Program-made: the position numbers and the translations under genes | In this document: piece after piece, positions 6,429 through 11,592 of the stretch | Layout of the letters: the number at the start of each line of letters is the position of its first letter | How positions within the stretch are numbered: position 1 is the first letter of the stretch | NCBI GenBank assembly: GCA_029054965.1 | Contig: JAIDEF010000328.1 | Coordinates: 1 to 11,592, forward strand | Source: Eubacterium sp. | GTDB taxonomy: Bacteria; Bacillota; Clostridia; Oscillospirales; Acutalibacteraceae | Reading direction: 5' to 3' | Length of the DNA stretch: 11,592 nucleotides | Notes under the pieces: model-generated | Databases searched by the model: none | What the model saw: the letters and a program-made list of their open reading frames with translations, nothing else | What the model was told of the DNA's origin: nothing

Positions 6429-7784
6429 TTAAAAGTATCTGAATTTAATAACAACCATTGCAATTAATATAACGATAATAGTTGCAGGAACTGCGGTTTT
6501 ACAGTATTTGCCCCAGCTTACAGGATGACCGGCCTTTGCCGCAACTGATGTTCCGACGACGTTTGCAGATGCACCGATTGGTGTTGCACTTCCTCCAATG
6601 TCTGTTCCGATTGCAAGACCCCAGGCAAGTACACCCAAATCAGAACCTGATGTTACAGCAAGAGTTTTGATAACGGGTACCATTGTAGCTGCAAATGGAA
6701 TATTGTCAACAATCGCACTGGCAACTGCAGAAATCCAGAGGATAACGAATATCATAATAAGAATATTTCCGCCGCAGATTTTTCCGATAAACTCGGCAAT
6801 CATTTCAAGTACACCTGTCTGCTCCAGACCGCCCACAACAATGAATAGTCCGATGAAAAACAGCAGTGTTTTGTAATCAACTCTTTTTAAAATATAGCCG
6901 ATATTTTTATATGAAGTAAGCAGAGTTATGACTGCAATCGCTACACCTATAAATGCAACTGTAAGTCCTGTCTGAGCATGAGTTACAAGAAGAACTACTG
7001 CTATAATGAATATTACTGTGCTGACAATAAAATCCTTTTTGCTCTCAATAGCATCACTTGGATTCGGATAAGTTGAAGGGTCAACGGAATTACTGCTGTT
7101 TGCAGTAAGCTCTTTTTTGAATGCAAAGTAAAAAAATGCCACAATAACAGCAAGTGAAATTCCGGCAATTATGCCTGTGTTTGTTAAAAAGTCTGCAAAG
7201 CTGTAGCCAAGTGCTGTGCCGATAATAATATTCGGAGGGTCACCGCACATTGTTGCAGAGCCGCCGAGATTAGCACAGAAAATTTCAGCAAGAATCATAG
7301 GAACAGGATTGAATTTCAGAAGCTGTGAAAGCTCAACGGTGACAGCGGCTAAGAAAAGTATAACCGTTATGCTGTCAATGAACATTGCAAGAAATGCACT
7401 CATTATCATAAATGTAACGAGTATTGGCATAACCTTGTATTTTACAGCCTTAGCAATAGTAAGGCAAAGCCAGCGGAAAAAGCCAGCCTTAGCCATACCC
7501 TCAACCATTACCATCATACCGGCAATAAATATTATTGTTGCCCAGTTTATTCCTGCTGAGCTTTCCTCTGCCTGACCATGCACCAGCCAGAAATCTGTGG
7601 TAAAAATGCTTTTAATATTTAGTGTTTCTATAATTGCATCAGGACTTTTCATACAAATTCCGAATACAATTACAATTGTTGCCAATCCGCATCCGAGTGT
7701 AACCCATTGACGCGGAATTTTATCCATAATAATCAGTGCAAACATTATCACGAAAATTATTACGGCGATGATTTGTGCAGCCAT
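6429..7784 (-). CDS. ArsB/NhaD (SLC13-like) ion transporter permease
   Basis: A 451-residue protein with about 11-12 membrane helices and two inverted repeats, belonging to the ion transporter superfamily (ArsB/NhaD/P-protein/CitM). The first-half signature is LGGSATMCGDPPNIIIGT (173-190) with DSITVILFLA (137-146). The second-half counterpart is GGSATPIGASANVVGTS (397-413) with VDNIPFAATMVP (359-370). These hairpin motifs form the ion and substrate site. Members exchange Na+ for H+, export arsenite or move dicarboxylates; the GDPPN form is closest to NhaD/P-protein types, so Na+/H+ antiport is a fair guess. GAGGA lies 7 bases before the ATG. It has its own promoter at the end of lysR and is followed after 14 bases by the kinase-like gene. 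Family is sure, substrate is not. Confidence 0.88.
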   Translation of the reverse strand: MAAQIIAVIIFVIMFALIIMDKIPRQWVTLGCGLATIVIVFGICMKSPDAIIETLNIKSIFTTDFWLVHGQAEESSAGINWATIIFIAGMMVMVEGMAKAGFFRWLCLTIAKAVKYKVMPILVTFMIMSAFLAMFIDSITVILFLAAVTVELSQLLKFNPVPMILAEIFCANLGGSATMCGDPPNIIIGTALGYSFADFLTNTGIIAGISLAVIVAFFYFAFKKELTANSSNSVDPSTYPNPSDAIESKKDFIVSTVIFIIAVVLLVTHAQTGLTVAFIGVAIAVITLLTSYKNIGYILKRVDYKTLLFFIGLFIVVGGLEQTGVLEMIAEFIGKICGGNILIMIFVILWISAVASAIVDNIPFAATMVPVIKTLAVTSGSDLGVLAWGLAIGTDIGGSATPIGASANVVGTSVAAKAGHPVSWGKYCKTAVPATIIVILIAMVVIKFRYF

Positions 7785-7815
7785 ATCAATATCCTCATTT
7801 CTTTCTGTTTTTAAT

Positions 7816-7844
7816 ATTATATAATAATTATTTTATCTTTTCAA
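7816..7844 (-). promoter_or_regulatory. Promoter of the permease/kinase-like operon, within the end of lysR
   Basis: On the minus strand, TTGAAA (7844-7839), a 17-base spacer and a perfect TATAAT (7821-7816). The -35 lies in the last codons of lysR and the spacer spans its stop. The predicted start near 7809 leaves a leader of about 25 bases, so the operon need not depend on lysR transcription. Confidence 0.7.
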
Positions 7845-8700
7845 TCTCCTTGATAAATCTGTCAACAGCTTTTGAATTTATCTGATATTTTTTCCAGACC
7901 AATTTAATATCAATTGTTGTGTCAGGATAAAGAGGTATAAATTTAAGATTGCTGTCTGCTGTATTTATAAGCTTGTCAAGAGTCAGAACATAACCAATAT
8001 TTTCCTCAGCCATTAATGATGCATTATATGCTAAATTGTATGTTGCAACTATATTCAACTTGTCTGCTTTTTCGTTAAACCATTTGTTTATTTCTTTTTT
8101 ATTAAGTGCTTGTCTTGAAATAATAAGCGGTTTGTCGGCAAGGTCATCAACAGTGATAACTTCTTTTTGGGCAAGCTCGCTGTCATTTCTCATAAGCACC
8201 CCCCAGGTGTCATATACAGGCAGATTTATATAGTTGTATTTTGAGGTGTCAATGCTGCCGAGAATAAGGGCAATATCAACAAGGCCCTTGTCAAGCTTAT
8301 AAAGTACATCTATACCGTCACCGCTTTCTATATGCAGATGAAGCTCAGGATGATTGGTTATAAGATTTTTGAAGCATTTTGCAAGAATGCGTACTGCATC
8401 TGTTTCGCCTGCTCCCACATATATATCGCCTGAAATCTGTTCATTGTTATTATTAATTTCATTTTCTGTTTTTCGCACCAAATCAAGTATTTCTTCTGCA
8501 CGTTTTCTTAAAATCATACCGTCATCAGTGAGAGATAATTTTTTACTGCTTCGGATAAAGAGCTGTTTGCCAAGCTCTTCCTCAAGGTCTTTAAGCTGTC
8601 TTGACAGCGTTGGCTGTGTTAAATGAAGCGAATCTGCTGCTTTTGAAAAGCTTTGCTCCCTCGCTGCCGCCAGAAAATATTCAAGTACTCTGATTTCCAT
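7828..8700 (-). CDS. LysR family transcriptional regulator
   Basis: A 290-residue LysR-type regulator of normal length. The N-terminal winged helix-turn-helix (about 1-60) has the classic SFSKAADSLHLTQPTLSRQL (17-36) followed by a linker helix. The rest is a periplasmic-binding-protein-like effector domain (about 90-290) that binds a small coinducer. The start at 8700 has GGTGAT a few bases upstream. Its promoter shares a 124-bp region with a divergent operon, and a T-N11-A inverted repeat sits on its -35. The expected role is autorepression plus ligand-dependent activation of the divergent operon (78-aa protein, DUF3737, CMD-cupin, hydrolase). The permease operon follows 43 bases downstream on the same strand and could be read through, but it has its own promoter. 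The ligand is unknown. Confidence 0.93.
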   Translation of the reverse strand: MEIRVLEYFLAAAREQSFSKAADSLHLTQPTLSRQLKDLEEELGKQLFIRSSKKLSLTDDGMILRKRAEEILDLVRKTENEINNNNEQISGDIYVGAGETDAVRILAKCFKNLITNHPELHLHIESGDGIDVLYKLDKGLVDIALILGSIDTSKYNYINLPVYDTWGVLMRNDSELAQKEVITVDDLADKPLIISRQALNKKEINKWFNEKADKLNIVATYNLAYNASLMAEENIGYVLTLDKLINTADSNLKFIPLYPDTTIDIKLVWKKYQINSKAVDRFIKEIEKIK

Positions 8701-8715
8701 AATATCACCGGTTTG

Positions 8716-8744
8716 AGCATATCAAATTTTGTTATGCCTGTCAA
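8716..8744 (-). promoter_or_regulatory. lysR promoter
   Basis: On the minus strand, a perfect TTGACA (8744-8739), a 17-base spacer and TATGCT (8721-8716; 4 of 6 consensus bases). The predicted start leaves a leader of only about 8-10 bases, GGTGATATT, directly before the ATG. The -35 lies inside the LysR-type inverted repeat. Confidence 0.65.
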
Positions 8745-8750
8745 GCATAA
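8732..8750. promoter_or_regulatory. Candidate LysR binding site (T-N11-A inverted repeat)
   Basis: TTATGC (8732-8737) and GCATAA (8745-8750) are perfect inverted arms around 7 bases, with T8735 and A8747 giving the T-N11-A pattern of LysR sites. It covers the lysR -35. Its centre is about 66 bp upstream of the predicted start of the divergent operon, the usual recognition-site position for LysR activators. Confidence 0.65.
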
Positions 8751-8753
8751 TGC

Positions 8754-8766
8754 TATATTCAATATA
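8754..8766. promoter_or_regulatory. Second dyad, possible LysR activation site
   Basis: TATATT-C-AATATA is a perfect 13-bp inverted repeat centred about 47 bp upstream of the predicted plus-strand start, just before the -35. The position suits a secondary LysR activation site, but AT-rich dyads arise easily by chance. Confidence 0.4.
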
Positions 8767-8771
8767 AGTAT

Positions 8772-8800
8772 TTGTAATTTCAAAATCTGCCGACTATAAT
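8772..8800 (+). promoter_or_regulatory. Promoter of the 78-aa/DUF3737/CMD-cupin/hydrolase operon
   Basis: TTGTAA (8772-8777), a 17-base spacer and a perfect TATAAT (8795-8800). The weak -35 fits an activator-dependent promoter. The predicted start near 8807 gives a leader of about 18 bases with AAGGAAAG at its very 5' end. Confidence 0.7.
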
Positions 8801-8824
8801 AATATCAAGGAAAGCAGTGATTAT

Positions 8825-9061
8825 ATGAGTAGTTATTTGGATGATGAAAAAGCAATTATGCAAAATCTTATTGATGCAGGCTGCAGTAATAAGGATATTG
8901 ATGAGCTTATGGAAAAGCTCAAAGAAGGTGATTTAATGATTTGTATGAAAAAACTTGCCGATCACCGTGTCACTCTTCTTGATGATTTGCACAGGCATCA
9001 GAAATGCATAGACTGCCTTGATTATCTGGTGTACATAATTGAAAAGGAGAGCGGTGACTGA
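8825..9061 (+). CDS. Small helical protein of unknown function, first gene of the LysR-linked operon
   Basis: I do not recognise a named family. The 78-residue product is soluble, acidic to neutral and apparently all helical, with no signal peptide or membrane segment. It opens with an acidic stretch (SYLDDEKAIMQNLIDAG) and a second helix (NKDIDELMEKLKEGD). A third region, KKLADHRVTLLDDLHRHQ, leads into KCIDCLDYLVYIIEK. It has four Cys (20, 40, 61, 64), a CxxC (61-64) and His at 47, 56 and 58, so metal or redox chemistry is possible. It is a real gene: it is first behind a good promoter, its stop is 1 base before the next start, and its orientation and codon use match the operon. The AAGGA site is 13 bases from the ATG, somewhat far. 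It might be a small partner or adaptor for the operon's enzymes. Confidence 0.8.
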   Translation: MSSYLDDEKAIMQNLIDAGCSNKDIDELMEKLKEGDLMICMKKLADHRVTLLDDLHRHQKCIDCLDYLVYIIEKESGD

Positions 9062-9062
9062 T

Positions 9063-9920
9063 ATGGAATTTATTGAGAATAAAACCTTTGATGCTGAAAG
9101 AGCATTGTATGGAAGCAGGAATTTGACAGTAAGCAAGTGTTCATTTGACGGTCCTGCTGATGGTGAAAGTGCACTTAAGGAATGTAAAAATATATCGGCT
9201 GAAAGCTGCTTTTTTAATCTTCGTTATCCATTCTGGCATAACAGTATGGTGAAGATTAAAAACAGTGAAATGACAGAGCTTTGCCGGGCGGCACTTTGGT
9301 ATTCAGATAATATTGAAATTGAAAATACTAAGATTCACGGAATAAAGGCTCTTAGAGAATGTGAAGAGATAAAGCTGGTTGACTGTGATATTCTTTCGCC
9401 TGAGTTCGGTTGGTTTGCGAAAAATATTGTTATGAATGATTGTACCGCAAAAAGCGAGTATTTCCTTTTCAGGGCAGAGAATGTTATGCTCAATAATGTT
9501 GATTTCAGCGGTAAATATTCATTTCAGTATGTGCAGAAAGCTATTTTTGAAAATTGTATATTTGAAACTAAGGATGCTTTCTGGCATGCAAAGGATGTTG
9601 TGGTAAGGGACAGCGTTGTAAAGGGTGAATATCTTGCCTGGTACAGCGAAAATGTAACATTTGAAAACTGTAAAATAATCGGTACGCAGCCCCTTTGCTA
9701 CTGCAAAAATATAAGGCTTATAAACTGTGAAATGATTGATACTGATTTGTGCTTTGAAAAATCAGATGTTCAGGCAACAATTGTCACCCCTGTAATCAGT
9801 ATTAAAAATCCTTACTGCGGTCATATAGAGGTGCCTTGTGCAGATAAGATTATTATTGATGACGAAAACGCAAAGGCAGTTATTTGTGAAAAAAACAAAT
9901 GTAAATGCTGTTGTGCTTAG
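9063..9920 (+). CDS. DUF3737 family beta-helix protein
   Basis: A 285-residue protein recognised as DUF3737. The chain is built of about eleven coils with a period near 19 residues. Each has an aromatic or Leu, about three residues, then N/D-I/V-x-I/V-x-N/D/E-C/S/T. Coil aromatics include W58, W79, W117, F136, Y156, W174, W193 and Y213. This is a right-handed beta-helix like pentapeptide or pectate-lyase-type repeats, with a Cys/Asn ladder. The C-terminus is Cys-rich (KNKCKCCCA). There is no signal peptide, so it is cytoplasmic. The start at 9063 is chosen over the upstream TTG 9039 because the TTG lies inside the previous gene; GGTGA lies just upstream of 9063. It sits 1 base after the 78-aa gene, so translational coupling is likely. 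Function is unknown; the CMD-cupin neighbour suggests small-molecule metabolism. Confidence 0.85.
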   Translation: MEFIENKTFDAERALYGSRNLTVSKCSFDGPADGESALKECKNISAESCFFNLRYPFWHNSMVKIKNSEMTELCRAALWYSDNIEIENTKIHGIKALRECEEIKLVDCDILSPEFGWFAKNIVMNDCTAKSEYFLFRAENVMLNNVDFSGKYSFQYVQKAIFENCIFETKDAFWHAKDVVVRDSVVKGEYLAWYSENVTFENCKIIGTQPLCYCKNIRLINCEMIDTDLCFEKSDVQATIVTPVISIKNPYCGHIEVPCADKIIIDDENAKAVICEKNKCKCCCA

Positions 9921-9954
9921 AATGAGTTAACAAAAAATGAAAGGATGAAGGACT

Positions 9955-10695
9955 ATGGTTAAACAGACAGCAGGCAGAGATGCCTTAGGTGAATTTGCAC
10001 CGAAATTTGCACAGCTTAATGATGATGTGCTGTTCGGTGAGGTGTGGTCAAGAGAGGATAAATTATCCTTAAGGGACAGATCCCTTGTTACATTGTGTGT
10101 TTTTATGGGTAAGGGAATGGTTGACAGTTCATTGAAATACCATTTGATTTCAGCAAAAAACAATGGGATTACAAAAGAGGAGATGGCTGAAATCATAACA
10201 CACGCTGCTTTTTATGCAGGCTGGCCAAATGCATGGGCAGTGTTCAATATGGCGAAAGAGGTTTATGCCGATGTTGAATGCTGTGAAAAGCATGGCGGAA
10301 TGTTTGGAATAGGTGAGCCGAATACCGCTTTTGCACAGTATTTTATCGGTAATTCATATTTGAAACCACTTACAAATCCTGCAAAGGACAATCTGTTTCT
10401 TGCAAATGTTACATTTGAGCCTGGGTGCAGAAATAACTGGCATATTCATAAGTCTGAAAAAGGCGGAGGGCAGGTATTAATCTGCGTTGAGGGCAAGGGC
10501 TGGTATCAGGAATACGGAAAAGATGCACGCTCATTAAAAGAGGGTGATATTGTTGTTATACCGCCGAATGTTAAGCATTGGCATGGTGCTGCTCGTGACT
10601 GCTGGTTTAGTCATATAGCAATTGAGGTGCCTGGTGAAAACACCTCTAATGAATGGTGTGAGCCGGTAAGTGATGAAGAATATAATAATTTATAA
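9955..10695 (+). CDS. Carboxymuconolactone decarboxylase-cupin fusion protein
   Basis: A 246-residue two-domain protein. Residues about 1-105 are a carboxymuconolactone decarboxylase/AhpD-like helical domain with the clostridial signature FAPKFAQLNDDVLFGEVWSR and the active-site region GITKEEMAEIITHAAFYAGW. It has one Cys (48) in place of the AhpD CxxC, so a peroxidase role is doubtful. Residues about 140-228 are a cupin barrel with metal ligands H163 and H165 (HIH), Q173 in the usual Glu position, and H208 or H210 (KHWHG). The cupin half probably binds one metal and could act on a small aromatic, lactone or enol substrate. The start has AAGG about 4 bases upstream. It follows the DUF3737 gene by 34 bases and precedes the hydrolase by 15, in one operon. 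The family is firm; the reaction is not known. Confidence 0.9.
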   Translation: MVKQTAGRDALGEFAPKFAQLNDDVLFGEVWSREDKLSLRDRSLVTLCVFMGKGMVDSSLKYHLISAKNNGITKEEMAEIITHAAFYAGWPNAWAVFNMAKEVYADVECCEKHGGMFGIGEPNTAFAQYFIGNSYLKPLTNPAKDNLFLANVTFEPGCRNNWHIHKSEKGGGQVLICVEGKGWYQEYGKDARSLKEGDIVVIPPNVKHWHGAARDCWFSHIAIEVPGENTSNEWCEPVSDEEYNNL

Positions 10696-10710
10696 GAAGG
10701 GGTCAGTAAA

Positions 10711-11592
10711 ATGCTTGAAGAAAAGTTGGAATTAGTACAGGAATGGGATAAAACCTTCCCGCAAAGCAATAAGGTCAATCACAAAAAGGTTACATTTCAT
10801 AACAGATATGGTATAACACTGGCTGCTGATTTATATGAACCGAAGGATTATGCGGGAAAGCTGCCTGCTATAGCGGTGTGCGGTCCTTTCGGTGCTGTTA
10901 AGGAGCAGTGCTCAGGTCTGTATGCACAGACAATGGCTGAAAAGGGCTTTTTAACAATCGCTTTTGATCCATCTTTTACGGGTGAAAGCGGCGGACAGCC
11001 AAGATATACAGCCTCACCGGATATTAACACGGAGGATTTTCAGGCTGCTGTTGATTTTTTGTCGGTTCAGGACAATGTTGATTCTGAAAAAATCGGTATC
11101 ATCGGTATATGCGGCTGGGGCGGAATGGCAATTAATGCTGCTGCACTTGATACCAGAATAAAGGCAACGGTTGCATCGACAATGTATGATATGAGCCGAG
11201 TGAATGCGAAGGGTTATTTTGACAGTGAGGACAGCGAAGAAGCCAGATATGAAAAGAAAAAAGCCTTTAATAGGCAGAGAACAGAGGATTATAAGACTTC
11301 TGCATATGCAGCAGGCGGCGGCGTTGTTGACCCGCTCCCTGATGATGCTCCGTTCTTTGTTAAGGATTATTATGATTATTATAAAACGGAGAGAGGTTAT
11401 CATAGACGTTCGCTTAATTCAAATAACGGCTGGAATGTGACCGGCACGATGTCTTTTATGAATATGCCGATTTTGCATTACAGCAGTGAAATCAGAAGTG
11501 CGGTACTGCTTGTTCATGGAGAAAAGGCACATTCCTGCTATTTCAGCAAGGATGCTTATAAAAATATGGTAATGAATAGTGCATATAAAGAC
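10711..11592 (+). CDS. Alpha/beta hydrolase (dienelactone-hydrolase-like), cut by the window end
   Basis: The reading frame is open for 294 codons to the last base, so the C-terminus, including the expected catalytic His, lies outside. The sequence matches the clostridial/lactobacillar alpha/beta hydrolase group with NHKKVTFHNRYGITLAADLY near the start, the oxyanion-strand region VCGPFGAVKEQ (56-66), and the elbow GIIGICGWGGMAINAA (129-144). MYDMSRVNAKGYF (158-170) and VLLVHGEKAHS (265-275) follow. The elbow has Cys134 in place of the usual Ser and resembles the G-x-C-x-G of dienelactone hydrolases, though Trp replaces the +2 Gly. E271 or a nearby acid may serve as the charge relay. The start has GAAGGGG upstream and lies 15 bases after the CMD-cupin stop. 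It probably hydrolyses a small ester or lactone. Confidence 0.88.
   Translation, partial: MLEEKLELVQEWDKTFPQSNKVNHKKVTFHNRYGITLAADLYEPKDYAGKLPAIAVCGPFGAVKEQCSGLYAQTMAEKGFLTIAFDPSFTGESGGQPRYTASPDINTEDFQAAVDFLSVQDNVDSEKIGIIGICGWGGMAINAAALDTRIKATVASTMYDMSRVNAKGYFDSEDSEEARYEKKKAFNRQRTEDYKTSAYAAGGGVVDPLPDDAPFFVKDYYDYYKTERGYHRRSLNSNNGWNVTGTMSFMNMPILHYSSEIRSAVLLVHGEKAHSCYFSKDAYKNMVMNSAYKD

Noticed and set aside
7216..7575. 119-codon open frame on the plus strand
   Set aside because: It is antisense to the permease gene in a region of conserved permease motifs, and its Ile/Thr/Ala-rich product is a shadow.
7811..7830. AT-rich inverted repeat after lysR as a terminator
   Set aside because: It has no GC in the stem and no proper T run; it is better explained as the -10 region of the permease promoter.
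9039..9062. Upstream TTG start for the DUF3737 gene
   Set aside because: It lies inside the 78-aa gene and adds an unlikely MKRRAVTD extension; the ATG at 9063 has a nearby GGTGA and matches the family start.
11014..11403. 129-codon open frame on the minus strand
   Set aside because: It is antisense to the alpha/beta hydrolase, whose family signatures continue through the whole stretch; no start signal was seen.

Overview
The window looks like chromosomal DNA from a low-GC Gram-positive Clostridia, probably an Oscillospiraceae/Ruminococcus-type gut anaerobe. The basis is AT-rich sequence, strong GGAGG-type ribosome binding sites, sigma-A promoters with 17-bp spacers, a long-form hibernation factor, a PASTA kinase-like protein, and Clostridia-type DUF3737, CMD-cupin and alpha/beta hydrolase genes. 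No RNA gene, CRISPR array or insertion sequence was seen. The window is gene-dense; no gene-free stretch reaches 300 bases.

Layout. (1) Bases 1-1606 hold a membrane-anchored pseudokinase with two extracellular PASTA domains. Its reading frame resembles kinase sequence upstream of the first ATG, as far as an in-frame stop, so its 5' end is suspect. It converges on a minus-strand GH28-like beta-helix hydrolase (1650-3197) across a shared bidirectional terminator. (2) The GH28 gene has a strong promoter in the short intergenic region it shares with hpf (3341-3889, plus). hpf converges on a MarR-MATE operon (3916-5692, minus) across an 18-bp hairpin that lies partly inside the MATE coding end. 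Two near-identical palindromes cover the marR promoter and leader, which implies autoregulation. (3) Next on the minus strand are an ArsB/NhaD-superfamily permease and a cytidylate-kinase-like protein (7784-5821). They have their own promoter at the end of an upstream lysR (8700-7828). (4) Divergent from lysR, a plus-strand operon runs to the window end: a 78-residue helical protein, a DUF3737 beta-helix protein, a CMD-cupin fusion and an alpha/beta hydrolase cut by the window edge.

The lysR divergent region is the most system-like part. An inverted repeat with the LysR T-N11-A signature lies over the lysR -35 box and about 66 bp upstream of the predicted start of the plus-strand operon, with a second dyad nearer that promoter. 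This is the usual layout for a LysR regulator that represses itself and activates a divergent operon when it binds an inducer. The operon combines small-molecule chemistry (CMD-cupin, hydrolase) with two uncharacterised proteins, which suggests detoxification or turnover of a small reactive or aromatic compound. The substrate cannot be read from the sequence.
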